64,000 bases of DNA from Pseudomonadota bacterium (GTDB lineage Bacteria; Pseudomonadota; Gammaproteobacteria; Burkholderiales; Burkholderiaceae_C), in the NCBI GenBank assembly GCA_963204815.1, contig CAUJHQ010000159.1:1-64000 (forward strand), read 5' to 3'. Below the pieces are notes generated by a model. The model ran no database searches, was not told where the DNA came from, and was given only the letters and a program-made list of their open reading frames with translations. The translations under genes were made by a program, and so were the position numbers. Of this stretch, positions 52,065 to 61,062 are shown one piece after another; position 1 is the first letter of the stretch; the number at the start of each line of letters is the position of its first letter.

Positions 52065-52691
52065 ATGAAGATTTCGAAGGCGCAATCGCAGGAGAACCGG
52101 GCCCGTGTCGTGCAGACCGCCGCGGCGCTGTTCCGCGAGCGTGGTTACGACGGCGTGAGCGTGGCCGACCTGATGCTCGCCGCGGGTCTCACGCATGGGG
52201 GCTTCTACAAGCACTTCGGCTCGAAGGCCGACCTGATGGCCGAAGCGACCGCACAAGCGCTCGCCGGAAAGATGCGCGAGTACGAAGGCCTGGACATGCG
52301 CGGATTCGTGGAGCGCTACCTGTCCCGGGAGCACCGGGACGGGCGTGGCGACGGCTGCCCGATGGCAGCCTTGTCCGGCGACGCCGCGCGTCAGCCCGCG
52401 GAAGTTCAGGCCCAGTTCGTGTCGGGCATCGCCACCATGCTGGCAGCGGTCGAGCGCGGCGCGATGGCGGCCGCCACGCCCCCGGCCGCCGCCCGTGCCC
52501 AGGCGATCGGCCTGTTCTCACAGATGGTGGGTGCGGTGGTGCTGTCGCGAGCCTGCGCCGATGACCCGGCGCTGTCCGACGAGATTCTCGACACCTGCCG
52601 CACGCAGATCCTCGCGGCGCTGGTGCCGCCATCATCCGCCGGTGGCCGGGCCGTGTCGAAGCGGCGCGGGCGAGGGTCTGGCGACGCTTGA
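52065..52691 (+). CDS. TetR-family regulator with NemR-position cysteine
   Basis: 208 residues. HTH LMLAAGLTHGGFYKHFGSKA is nearly the same as in the TetR protein at 31898. DGCPMAALSGD places a Cys at the NemR Cys106 position. A near-palindrome TTGATTGC...GCATCAA lies 37-57 nt upstream (52009-52028) and could be its own operator. It may repress the SDR/OYE operon, paralleling NemR control of the OYE NemA in E. coli. Confidence 0.85.
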   Translation: MKISKAQSQENRARVVQTAAALFRERGYDGVSVADLMLAAGLTHGGFYKHFGSKADLMAEATAQALAGKMREYEGLDMRGFVERYLSREHRDGRGDGCPMAALSGDAARQPAEVQAQFVSGIATMLAAVERGAMAAATPPAAARAQAIGLFSQMVGAVVLSRACADDPALSDEILDTCRTQILAALVPPSSAGGRAVSKRRGRGSGDA

Positions 52692-52864
52692 GGGTGTCGA
52701 TACGGTCGACGCACGGTCGACGTTCGCCCGAGACAAGGCCTGACCTTTGGCAACGCTGGGTCGATTTGCGGTGCTGGCGAAGTCAAGCAGGTGGTGCAGG
52801 TCTGTCGCCGTTCCTCGCCGATGCGCCGCCAAGCCGCCCGCCGATGTCGGGTCACCCCGGCAAG

Positions 52865-53791
52865 TCAACGAGAAAGCGGCGAAAGCGCCTCGGAGGTCGT
52901 GCGGGGTCTGCTGCCGTCCGGCCCGAAACGCCTTTCCGGCAAACCGGACACGTCCACCTCGATGGCCAGTACCGATCCAGCCAGGGGCTCCTGACTCAGC
53001 CTCTCGGCGCTGAGGAACTTTCGCGCCGTGGTGATGAACAGCGTCCGGTACGCGGGCCCGCCGAGACAGACGCAGGTCGGGTTGGTCACCGGCAGCGCGA
53101 TGCTGCGCTCGACGCGTCCATCGGGTGTGTAGCGCTCGACCCGTGCCCCCGCGAAGATCGCCACCCAGAGCGCCCCCTCGCTGTCCACGCAGGCGCCGTC
53201 CGGACGTTCCCGGCGTTCGCGATGGTCCACGAAGATGCGGCGATTCGACAGCGTGCCGCCCTCGGGATCGAGGTCGAAGGCCCAGGTCACGTAGCGGCGG
53301 GTGTCGGAGAAGTACAGCGTGCGCTGGTCCGGCGACACCGCCACGGTGTTCGAGACGATGACGTCTCCGAACTGCCGCGCGACGGTGCCGTCCGCACCGA
53401 CACGGTAGAACGACCCGGTCGGCGTCGCGAGGCCGTTGTCCATGGTGCCGATCCAGAGGTTGCCGTTCGCGTCGCAGCGCCCGTCGTTGAGCCGGGTGTC
53501 CAGCGCCGGGGGCTCCACCTCGGTCAGCAAGGTGAGGCGCCCGCTGCCCATGTCGAATTCATGCAAGGCCGTGCCGAGCGCCAGGACCACGCAACCGGGC
53601 TGGCGACGAAGCGCCAGCCCGCCAAGGAAGCGGGCGTCGAACCGGAACGTGTCGCGCCGGCCGCTGGCCAGGTGGGCCCGATGCAGCGTCGCACGGTCGA
53701 CGTCGATCCACAGCAGGCACTGCGTCGATTCGCACCACAGCGGCGTCTCGCCGAGGATGTCCTCTGAAGCCGCCACGCACCGGATGTCCAT
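52865..53791 (-). CDS. SMP-30/gluconolactonase-family protein
   Basis: 308 residues; six-bladed propeller that hydrolyses lactones. Metal ligands are visible in ILGETPLW (Glu), RLNDGRCDANGNLWIGTM (Asn/Asp), VSNTVAVSPDQRTLYFSD (Asn) and RPDGACVDSEGALWVA (Asp). It forms part of a leftward cluster with the EthD-like, dehydroquinase and TRAP-binding-protein genes. The 52692-52864 gap before it shows no gene. Confidence 0.9.
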   Translation of the reverse strand: MDIRCVAASEDILGETPLWCESTQCLLWIDVDRATLHRAHLASGRRDTFRFDARFLGGLALRRQPGCVVLALGTALHEFDMGSGRLTLLTEVEPPALDTRLNDGRCDANGNLWIGTMDNGLATPTGSFYRVGADGTVARQFGDVIVSNTVAVSPDQRTLYFSDTRRYVTWAFDLDPEGGTLSNRRIFVDHRERRERPDGACVDSEGALWVAIFAGARVERYTPDGRVERSIALPVTNPTCVCLGGPAYRTLFITTARKFLSAERLSQEPLAGSVLAIEVDVSGLPERRFGPDGSRPRTTSEALSPLSR

Positions 53792-53828
53792 GGATGCCCT
53801 CGGTGTCGCAGCTGGCGCCGGCCGCGTG

Positions 53829-54548
53829 TCAGGTTGTGGGGCCGGCGGCGGCCGGCAGCGAGATCCCGGCGACGTCGCTGCCGATGGCCGCATAGGCCAG
53901 GTCGAAGATGCCGACGGTGGCGCCGGGCGCAGCACCCATGTCCAGCAGGGACGGCGCGCCCAGTTCCGCGGCGGCCAGATCGGCGAGCGCGCCGCGGTCG
54001 TAGCCGCTGGCGACGATCACCCATGCGGCTGCCTCGTCGGCCAGGCCGCGCAGGAGCTGCTCGGTCGTCGCCGCGATCGGCGGAACCTCGTGCCGCAGCA
54101 GGTGCAACCCGGCAATGCCCGGCCGAAAAGGGGTGGACTCCGTCAGGCGACGCAGCGTGCGTTGAAGGTCGGCCTCACGGCCGGCCGCCGGCGCCAGGCG
54201 CACGGTGAGCGCGCAGCATGCGGTCACGCCGCCGCGGCTCTCGAGCACATGGCACTGGCTGCGAACCATGTTGCGGTGGTGCGGCATCAGCCGCGTCGAC
54301 CACGGGGTGGGGGCGTTCAGGCGGGCCAGATAGGCGGGCGAGCCCAGCACCTCATGGCCCGCCAGTTCGTAGAGCACGAACATGCCGTCGCCGCCGTCGG
54401 CGCTGCGCCAGCGCGAGGCGCGCAGGAACCCGGGGATCGCCAGCCGCTCGGGAAAGTGCTCGTGGGCATGCCAGTGCTCGAAGTCCGCGCGGACCTGGGG
54501 CGCGATGTCCCACCACATCGCGAGGGCCGCCTTGCCCGCCAGCGCCAA
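53829..54548 (-). CDS. EthD/dimeric alpha-beta-barrel-like protein
   Basis: 239 residues, no firm family. Two similar ferredoxin-like halves seem present; FEHWHAHEHFPERLAIPGF resembles the substrate-side strand and helix of EthD or NIPSNAP dimeric barrels. No signal peptide. It starts 4 nt after the dehydroquinase stop, so it is in the same operon. Such domains often handle aromatic or cyclic intermediates. Confidence 0.6.
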   Translation of the reverse strand: MALAGKAALAMWWDIAPQVRADFEHWHAHEHFPERLAIPGFLRASRWRSADGGDGMFVLYELAGHEVLGSPAYLARLNAPTPWSTRLMPHHRNMVRSQCHVLESRGGVTACCALTVRLAPAAGREADLQRTLRRLTESTPFRPGIAGLHLLRHEVPPIAATTEQLLRGLADEAAAWVIVASGYDRGALADLAAAELGAPSLLDMGAAPGATVGIFDLAYAAIGSDVAGISLPAAAGPTT

Positions 54549-54552
54549 GCGG

Positions 54553-55014
54553 TCAGCTCCCGGCGGCGCCAGCGGCCGTTTCGGCCGCCAGCTCGGCCAG
54601 CGCCCGCAGCGCGGCCGTGTACGAGCGCCAGCCCAGCCCCTGCACGGTGCCGCGAACCGCAGGCGAGATGATCGAGTGCGCCCGCCATGCTTCGCGTGCG
54701 GCGATGTTGCTCATGTGCACTTCGATCACCGGGAACGGCATCGCCTTGATCGCGTCGTGCAAGGGCACGCCGTGCTGGGTCAGGCCGGCTGGATTGACCA
54801 GGGCACCGGCCGCCGTGTCGATGCGCTCGTGCAGCTTGTCGATCAGCGCGCCTTCGTGGTTGGACTGGAAGATCTCCAGACCGACGCCCAGTTCGCCGGC
54901 GAGTTCTCGCAGGCGGGCGTCGATCTCGGAGAGCGTGGTGCGGCCGTAGATGTGCGGCTCGCGGCGACCGAACAGGTTGAGGTTCGGCCCGTGCAGGACC
55001 AGCAGCTGGATCAT
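54553..55014 (-). CDS. aroQ: Type II 3-dehydroquinate dehydratase
   Basis: 153 residues; dehydrates 3-dehydroquinate to 3-dehydroshikimate. GPNLNLFGRREPHIYG gives the catalytic Arg and Tyr, and IEVHMSNIAAREAWR the catalytic His. The segment normally NPGAxTHTS reads NPAGLTQHG, an unusual variation in the substrate pocket. It lies between the TRAP protein and EthD-like genes under a probable IclR promoter, so it is likely a catabolic paralog (quinate/shikimate or analogue) rather than the biosynthetic enzyme. Confidence 0.9.
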   Translation of the reverse strand: MIQLLVLHGPNLNLFGRREPHIYGRTTLSEIDARLRELAGELGVGLEIFQSNHEGALIDKLHERIDTAAGALVNPAGLTQHGVPLHDAIKAMPFPVIEVHMSNIAAREAWRAHSIISPAVRGTVQGLGWRSYTAALRALAELAAETAAGAAGS

Positions 55015-55018
55015 GGGG

Positions 55019-56035
55019 TCACAGCTTGGAGACGCGTTCGAGCTCGCTCCTGAAGAGCGTCATCACCGCGGGGTCGTACGAGGCGGCGAACTTGTCGTGC
55101 ACGGGCTTGACGGCCGCGCGCATGCGCGCCACCTCTGCCGGCGCAATCTCGTTGAAATTCATGCCCTTGGCCTTGAGTTCGCCGAGCGCCTTGCTCGCGG
55201 CTTCGCGGCTGACGGTGCGCTGGAAGTTCTGCGCCTCGATCGCGGCGTCCTGCAGCAGCTTCTGCTCCGTGGCCGACAGCGAGTCCCAGAAGCGCTTGCT
55301 GATCTGCACGGGGTTCATCGCGATGACGTGGTTCGTCGCGCTGACGTACTTGTTCACCTCGTAGAACTTGTTCGACAGGATCACCGAATACGGGTTCTCC
55401 TGACCATCGACCGCCTTGCTCTCCAGGGCGTTGTAGAGCTCGGCGAAGGCCATCGGCACCGGGTTGGCCTTGAAGGTCTTGAAGGTGTCCAGGAACACCG
55501 GGTTGGGGATCACGCGCAGCTTCAGGCCGTCGAGGTCCTCGGCCTTGGTGATGGGGCGCTTGCTGTTGGTGACGTTGCGCGCGCCGAGGTCGAAGAACGC
55601 GAGGATGACGATGCCCTTCTCGGCCAGCCGGCCGGCGAGCAGCTTGCCCAGCGGGCCGTCGACCATCGCGTCGGCCTGGTTGGAGTTGCTGAAGAGGAAC
55701 GGAAAGTCGAAGACACCGAACTCCTTCACCACGCCGGCCAGCGAGGTGGTCGACGCCACGAACATCTCCTGCACGCCACCCTGCATGGCCGCCTGCTGCT
55801 GCAGTTCGCTGCCGAGCTGGCTGCTGGCGAACTCCTGCACCTTCAACTTGCCGCCGCTCCTGGCCGCCACGATCTCGGCGAACTTGCGGACGCCGGTGCT
55901 GGTGGGGTGGCCGACGTTGTTCAGGTGGCCGAAGCGGATCGTGCGTTCCTGGATGTCCTGGGCGGCGGCGGGCAGCGACAGGCCCGTGGCGGCGAGCAGG
56001 GCAAGGGCGAGCAAAGGGCGGCGCATGGGCGGCAC
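55019..56035 (-). CDS. TRAP transporter solute-binding protein (DctP type)
   Basis: 338 residues (an ATG at 56026 is an alternative start) with signal peptide LLALALLAATGLSLPAAAQ. IRFGHLNNVGHPTSTG, FPFLFSNSNQADAM and the ligand-Arg segment LRVIPNPVFLDTFK identify a DctP receptor. No dctQ or dctM gene is in the window. It is the first gene of the cluster and 4 nt from aroQ. The ligand is probably the acid fed to the dehydroquinase branch. Confidence 0.93.
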   Translation of the reverse strand: MPPMRRPLLALALLAATGLSLPAAAQDIQERTIRFGHLNNVGHPTSTGVRKFAEIVAARSGGKLKVQEFASSQLGSELQQQAAMQGGVQEMFVASTTSLAGVVKEFGVFDFPFLFSNSNQADAMVDGPLGKLLAGRLAEKGIVILAFFDLGARNVTNSKRPITKAEDLDGLKLRVIPNPVFLDTFKTFKANPVPMAFAELYNALESKAVDGQENPYSVILSNKFYEVNKYVSATNHVIAMNPVQISKRFWDSLSATEQKLLQDAAIEAQNFQRTVSREAASKALGELKAKGMNFNEIAPAEVARMRAAVKPVHDKFAASYDPAVMTLFRSELERVSKL

Positions 56036-56065
56036 TCCGGCGATGAGGAGCGTTGATCATTGTTT

Positions 56066-56086
56066 GATTGGAAAGACTTTCCAATC
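56066..56086. promoter_or_regulatory. Perfect palindrome, probable IclR operator
   Basis: GATTGGAAA at 56066-56074 and TTTCCAATC at 56078-56086 are perfect 9-bp arms around GAC. A half-site-like TGGAAAACA follows at 56087-56095. It lies in the 90-nt divergent region between the TRAP gene and the IclR gene. Confidence 0.7.
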
Positions 56087-56125
56087 TGGAAAACACTTAG
56101 CGCAGCGGCTACGATCCGCGCTGAC

Positions 56126-56917
56126 ATGACCACCCAGATCGAACGCGGCCTCGCGGTGCTCGAGCACCTGGCGAGCCGCCCCGAAGGTGCGCCGCTGTCG
56201 GACATCGCCGTCGCGTTGGGGCTGCCGCTGAGTGCCGCGCACCGCCTGCTGACGGAGCTGGTCCGCAGCGGCTACGTGCGCCAGCTGCGCGACCAGGGCG
56301 ACTACGGCCTGACCATCAAGCTCGTCGCGCTGGGGCTGGGCTACCTGGGGGCGACCGGGGTGGTCGATGTCGCGCAGCCGTCGCTCGACCGGCTGGCGCT
56401 GGACTCGGCCGAACTGGTGCGCCTGGCCATCGTCGACGGCGAGGACCTCGTCTTCGTCGCCAAGGCCCAGGGGGCGACGCGCGGCCTGCGCTACGACCCC
56501 GACATGGGATTGTCCGTGCGGCTGTCGTGCAGCGCCGCGGGGCATGCCTGGCTGTCGACGCTGGACGACGAGACGGCGATCCAGAAGGTCGCGCGCCAGG
56601 GCTTCGGTTCACCCGGCGCGTACGGCCCCAAGGCGCCGACCACCGTGAAGGCGCTGCTGGCCCACGTGCATGCCGCCCGCAAGCGCGGCTACTCGGTCAT
56701 CAGCGAGGTGTTCGCGCCGGCGATGGCGGCGATGGCGGCGCCCGTCGTGGTTCGCGGCGAAGCGATCGGCGTCGTGACGATCGCCGGCCCCTCCGTGCGG
56801 CTGGACGAGGCGCGCATGCAGCAACTGGGCGGCGCACTGGTGGAGACGGCGCGCGAGCTCGCAGCGCTCAGCACGGCCTCGACCCTGTTCCGGCGCCGAG
56901 CGGCAACGGCGGTGTGA
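56126..56917 (+). CDS. IclR-family regulator
   Basis: 263 residues: N-terminal winged helix (LSDIAVALGLPLSAAHRLL) and C-terminal effector domain (KAPTTVKALLAHVHAARKRG, YSVISEVFAPAMAAMAAPV). IclR proteins often control aromatic acid and quinate/protocatechuate pathways. Divergent from the TRAP-aroQ-EthD-SMP30 cluster with the palindrome between them. Confidence 0.94.
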   Translation: MTTQIERGLAVLEHLASRPEGAPLSDIAVALGLPLSAAHRLLTELVRSGYVRQLRDQGDYGLTIKLVALGLGYLGATGVVDVAQPSLDRLALDSAELVRLAIVDGEDLVFVAKAQGATRGLRYDPDMGLSVRLSCSAAGHAWLSTLDDETAIQKVARQGFGSPGAYGPKAPTTVKALLAHVHAARKRGYSVISEVFAPAMAAMAAPVVVRGEAIGVVTIAGPSVRLDEARMQQLGGALVETARELAALSTASTLFRRRAATAV

Positions 56918-56999
56918 AGTTGCCGCCGCGCTGCCGAACGCGGCCACCGGAGGCAGCGCCCGACAACGACAACTTGCCCGCCAGCAGCACGAGGTCTTC

Positions 57000-59507
57000 C
57001 TACCAGTCTTCCTTCACCGACAGCACGGCGCTGCGGCCGGCCGCGCTGCGCGCGCTGAACGCGGCCGTCGCGATACCGGCGGCCAGCACCGCGGCGGCCA
57101 GCAGGGCGAGCCGGCCCCACGGCAGCACGAGCTTCATGGTCCAGTGGAAGCTCTGCGGGTTGACGACGAACACCAGCACCAGGCTGACGGCGATGCCCAG
57201 CACCAGCCCGATCAGCGTGCCGGCGGCCAGCCAGGCCGCGCCTTCGCCGGCGACGACGCCGATCACCTGGCCGCGTGTCAGCCCCAGGTGCGCGAGCAGG
57301 CCGAACTCCTTGCGCCGCGCCAGCACCTGCGCCGACAGGCTGGCGGCGATGCCGACGAGCCCGATCGCGATCGCCACCGCCTGCAGGTAGTAGGTGACGG
57401 CGAAGCTGCGGTCGAAGATGCGCAGCGACACGACGCGCAGCTCTCCGGTGGCGGCGAACTCCAGCATCGACGGGTCGGGCAGCAGGGCGCGAAGGCGCCG
57501 CTGCACGTCGGCCATGTCGGCGCCGGGCGCGAGCCAGAGCGCGAGGTCGTTGATGCGCACGTCACCCGTCAGGCGGCGGTAGTCGGCGGCGTCGATCGCG
57601 ACGGCGCCGAACTGGCGCGCGTTGTCGCGCCAGACGCCGAGCACGCGCGTGCTCACGGTTTGCCCGCCCAACGGCAGTGCCAGCGTGTCGCCGACGCGCG
57701 CGCCGTACAGCGACACCATCGCCTCGCTGACCCACACGCCGACCTCGCCCGGCGCGCGCGGCCGCGGCGTCTCCAGCATCGGCAGCTCGGCCGCGGGGTC
57801 GGCCAGTTCGCGCGCGATCAGCGCCACCGCCGGCCGCCCCGGCGCGAGCTGCAGCGCGCGCGTGCGCGCGGCGGTGACACGCGCCACGCCGGGCAGCTGC
57901 GCCACCTGCAAGGCGAATCCGGGTTCGAACCAGGCCTGCTCGGCGGCGCTCGAGTTGCCGGCGCTGCGCGCGTACAGGTCGGCCGGCAGGATGGCGTCGA
58001 GCCAGTCGGCAACGCCCTGGCGGAAGCTCGTCACCATCACCGTCAGAGCGACCGACAGTGCCAAGCTCGCCACCACGCCGGCCACCGCCGCGGTGGCGGT
58101 GCGGCGCTGGAAGCGCGCACGCTGCAGCGCCAGCAGCATCAGCGCCGAGCGCGGCACCGGCCAGGCCGCGAGCAGCGTCTGCACCGCCGCCGGCACGAGC
58201 GCGACGCCGCCGAACAGCAGCGCCGCCACCGCCAGGTAGGCCGCCAGCGGCAGCCCGGCGACCGGCGGCGCGAAGGCGAGCGCGGTGCCCAGTGCCAGCA
58301 GCGCGAGGCCGGGCCAGGCCGGCGCGCCGCGCGCGTCGACGCTGCCCAGGCCTTTCAGCGCCTGCGCCGGCGCCAGCTGCTCGGCCTGGCGCGCCGGCCA
58401 CCAGCCGCCGACCAGCGCCGACAGCACGCCGAGCGCGCCGAACACGGCCGTGCCCGCCGCGCCTACCTGCACCTGCGGCGCGATGCCGGGGAAGTAGCCG
58501 CCGCCGAGGTCGCCCGCCAGCAGGCGCAGCGCCGCCACCGCCATGCCGAAGCCGAGCACCAGGCCGAGCATGCTGCCGGCGGCGCCGAGCAGCGCGCACT
58601 CGGCCAGCACCAGGCCGCGCCGCTCGCCGGCGGTGAGGCCCAGCACGCCCAGCAGCGCGAACGTGGGCGTGCGCTGCGCGACCGACAGCGAGACGACCGA
58701 GAAGACGAGGAAGGCGCCGACGAACAGCGCCACCAGCGCCAGCACCGTGAGGTTCACGCGGTAGGCGCGTGACAGGTTGGACACACGCTGCTCGGCTTCG
58801 TCGGCCGGCATCGCGACGACGCCGGCGGGCAGCGCCAGCCGCGCCAGCAGCGCGGCGGTGTCGGTGCCGGGCTCGAGGCGCAGGTCGATGCGCGACAGCC
58901 GCCCTTCGAAGCCGAAGCGCGCCTGCGCGCCGGCGATGTCCATCACTGCCAGCGGCGTGCCGGCGGTGGGCACGCTGCCGGCCACGCGCAGCGTCGTCCA
59001 GGCGGGGCCGGCCTGCACGTCGAGGCGGCCGAGGTCGGCGACGCCGGTGCGCTCGCGTGCGGCCGCGTTGACGAAGACGACCCCCGGGTCCAGCACCGCC
59101 AGCCGGTCGGCCCCCTCCGCCGGCCGCGGCAGCAGCGCGGCGGCCAGCGGCGCGATGCGCAGCGCGTCGATGCCCAGCACGCGCAGCGCGACGCGGCCGC
59201 CGTCGGCCGCCTTCGCGTAGGTGTCGACCTCGACGACCGGGCTCGCGGCGGTGACGGCGGCGTCGCTGGCGGCACGGTCGAAGATCGCGTCGTCGAAGCC
59301 TTCGCGCGCGCCGCGCAGCGTGAGGTCGGGTTCGCCGTTGGCGGCGCGCACGGCGGCCGAGAACTCGGACAGCGCCGAGCGGTTGATCAGGTGCACCGAA
59401 TACGCCAGCGCCACGCCCAGCGCCACCGCGACGAGCGCGATCGCGTGCCGCCACGGGTGGTGGCGCCACTCGCGGGCGGCGAGCGACAGCACCAGGGACA
59501 GGTTCAT
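57000..59507 (-). CDS. FtsX-type ABC permease (AttF/G, LolC/E-like)
   Basis: 835 residues with an N-terminal helix, a large periplasmic domain and two FtsX transmembrane units (about residues 255-480 and 700-835), ending in AVLSVKEDW. Permease subunit of a MacB/LolCDE-like mechanotransmission ABC system; it works with the ATPase encoded just upstream (4-nt overlap). The family normally pairs with an AttH-like secreted protein, which here is 25 kb away at 30585. The 82 nt after its stop hold no gene. Confidence 0.92.
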   Translation of the reverse strand: MNLSLVLSLAAREWRHHPWRHAIALVAVALGVALAYSVHLINRSALSEFSAAVRAANGEPDLTLRGAREGFDDAIFDRAASDAAVTAASPVVEVDTYAKAADGGRVALRVLGIDALRIAPLAAALLPRPAEGADRLAVLDPGVVFVNAAARERTGVADLGRLDVQAGPAWTTLRVAGSVPTAGTPLAVMDIAGAQARFGFEGRLSRIDLRLEPGTDTAALLARLALPAGVVAMPADEAEQRVSNLSRAYRVNLTVLALVALFVGAFLVFSVVSLSVAQRTPTFALLGVLGLTAGERRGLVLAECALLGAAGSMLGLVLGFGMAVAALRLLAGDLGGGYFPGIAPQVQVGAAGTAVFGALGVLSALVGGWWPARQAEQLAPAQALKGLGSVDARGAPAWPGLALLALGTALAFAPPVAGLPLAAYLAVAALLFGGVALVPAAVQTLLAAWPVPRSALMLLALQRARFQRRTATAAVAGVVASLALSVALTVMVTSFRQGVADWLDAILPADLYARSAGNSSAAEQAWFEPGFALQVAQLPGVARVTAARTRALQLAPGRPAVALIARELADPAAELPMLETPRPRAPGEVGVWVSEAMVSLYGARVGDTLALPLGGQTVSTRVLGVWRDNARQFGAVAIDAADYRRLTGDVRINDLALWLAPGADMADVQRRLRALLPDPSMLEFAATGELRVVSLRIFDRSFAVTYYLQAVAIAIGLVGIAASLSAQVLARRKEFGLLAHLGLTRGQVIGVVAGEGAAWLAAGTLIGLVLGIAVSLVLVFVVNPQSFHWTMKLVLPWGRLALLAAAVLAAGIATAAFSARSAAGRSAVLSVKEDW

Positions 59508-60151
59508 GCCGCGCGCACGCCGTCCGGCGACAGGATCAGCACGCGGTCGGCGCGCGCCGCGGCGGCCTGCGAGTGGGTGACGAGCAGGCAGGCGGCGCCG
59601 GCCTCGTGCACCTGGGCGTGCAGCACGCCGAGCACGCGCTCGGCGGTCTGCGGGTCGAGGTTGCCGGTGGGCTCGTCGGCGAGGATCAGGCCGGGCGCAT
59701 GCACGACCGCGCGCGCGATCGCCACCCGTTGCAGTTGCCCGCCCGACAGTTGCGCCGGATGGCGCGCGCCCAGCCCCGTGAGGCCCACCTGGTCCAGCAG
59801 CGCGGCCACGCGCGTGGCGTCGGGCCGGCCCTGCAGCAGCAGCGGCAGTGCCACGTTCTCGGCCACCGTCAGGTGCGGCAGCACGTGGAAGGCCTGGAAG
59901 ACGAAGCCGAGCTTCTCGCGCCGCAGGCGGGCGCGGCCGGCCTCGTCGAGCGTGGCGAGGTCGCGGCCGGCGACGACGACGCGCCCGCGGTCGGCCGCTT
60001 CGAGGCCGGCGATGCAGTTCAGCAGCGTCGACTTGCCGACGCCCGACTCGCCCAGCAGCGCGACGAACTCGCCCGCCTTCAGCGTGAGCGACACGTCGTG
60101 GAACACCGGCACCTCGCCGAAGGACTTGCCGAGCGCTTCGAGTGTCAGCAT
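59504..60151 (-). CDS. LolD/MacB-type ABC ATPase
   Basis: 215 residues. Walker [10 protein letters not shown], signature [14 protein letters not shown], Walker [13 protein letters not shown] and switch [10 protein letters not shown]. It powers the FtsX permease whose start it overlaps by 4 nt, and its own start overlaps the miaA stop by 7 nt. Confidence 0.95.
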   Translation of the reverse strand: MLTLEALGKSFGEVPVFHDVSLTLKAGEFVALLGESGVGKSTLLNCIAGLEAADRGRVVVAGRDLATLDEAGRARLRREKLGFVFQAFHVLPHLTVAENVALPLLLQGRPDATRVAALLDQVGLTGLGARHPAQLSGGQLQRVAIARAVVHAPGLILADEPTGNLDPQTAERVLGVLHAQVHEAGAACLLVTHSQAAAARADRVLILSPDGVRAA

Positions 60152-61062
60152 GCGGCCTCCAGCGCGGCGATGGCTTGCGCGACGGCGTCGGGGGCGTCGG
60201 CCGCGACGACGGTGCGCGGGTTCATCGAACGCAGCCAGGTCAGCTGGCGCTTGGCGAGCTGGCGCGTGGCGGCGATGCCTTCGTCGCGCAGGGCGGCGAG
60301 GTCGCCCGCCTCCAGTGCTGCCCACGCCTGGCGGTAGCCCACGCAGCGCATCGACGGCAGCTCGGGCCGCAGGTCGCCGCGCGCGCGCAGCGCCTGCACC
60401 TCGGCCACGAAGCCCGCCGCCAGCATGGCGTCGAAGCGCTCGGCGATGCGCGCGTGCAGCCAGGCGCGCGAGGCGGGTTCCAGCGACACCAGCGGCAGGT
60501 CGCCGGCGGTGGCGCGCCCGGCGCGGTGCCAGGCCGACAGCGGCCGGCCGCTGACCTCGAAGACCTCGAGCGCGCGCTGGATGCGCTGGGCGTCGTTCGG
60601 CGCCAGCCGCGCCGCGGTGGCGGGGTCGACGCGCGCGAGCTCGGCGTGCAGCGCCGGCCAGCCGTCGCGCGCAGCGCGTGCGTCGATCGCGGCGCGCACC
60701 GCGGGCTGCGCCGACGGCATCTCGTCCAGGCCTTCGCGCAGCGCCTTGAAGTACAGCATCGTGCCGCCCACCAGCAGCGGCACGCGGCCGCGCGCGCGGA
60801 TCGCGTCGATCAGCCGGTTCGCGTCGGCCACGAAGCGCGCGGCGGAGTAGGGCTCCGTGGGGTCGGCGATGTCGATCAGGTGGTGCGGCACCGCGGCGCG
60901 CTCGGCGGCGCTGGGCTTGGCGGTGCCGATGTCCATGCCGCGGTAGACGAGTGCGGAATCGACGCTGACGATCTCCACCGCGTGGCGCGCCGCGAAGGCG
61001 AGCGCCACCGCCGTCTTGCCGGCCGCCGTGGGGCCGGCCAGGCACAACGCGCGCGGCGTCAC
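60145..61062 (-). CDS. miaA: tRNA dimethylallyltransferase
   Basis: 305 residues from a GTG that overlaps the stop of the MFS gene. It adds an isopentenyl group to A37 of tRNAs reading UNN codons. P-loop [40 protein letters not shown] and [10 protein letters not shown] are diagnostic. Confidence 0.97.
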   Translation of the reverse strand: MTPRALCLAGPTAAGKTAVALAFAARHAVEIVSVDSALVYRGMDIGTAKPSAAERAAVPHHLIDIADPTEPYSAARFVADANRLIDAIRARGRVPLLVGGTMLYFKALREGLDEMPSAQPAVRAAIDARAARDGWPALHAELARVDPATAARLAPNDAQRIQRALEVFEVSGRPLSAWHRAGRATAGDLPLVSLEPASRAWLHARIAERFDAMLAAGFVAEVQALRARGDLRPELPSMRCVGYRQAWAALEAGDLAALRDEGIAATRQLAKRQLTWLRSMNPRTVVAADAPDAVAQAIAALEAAC

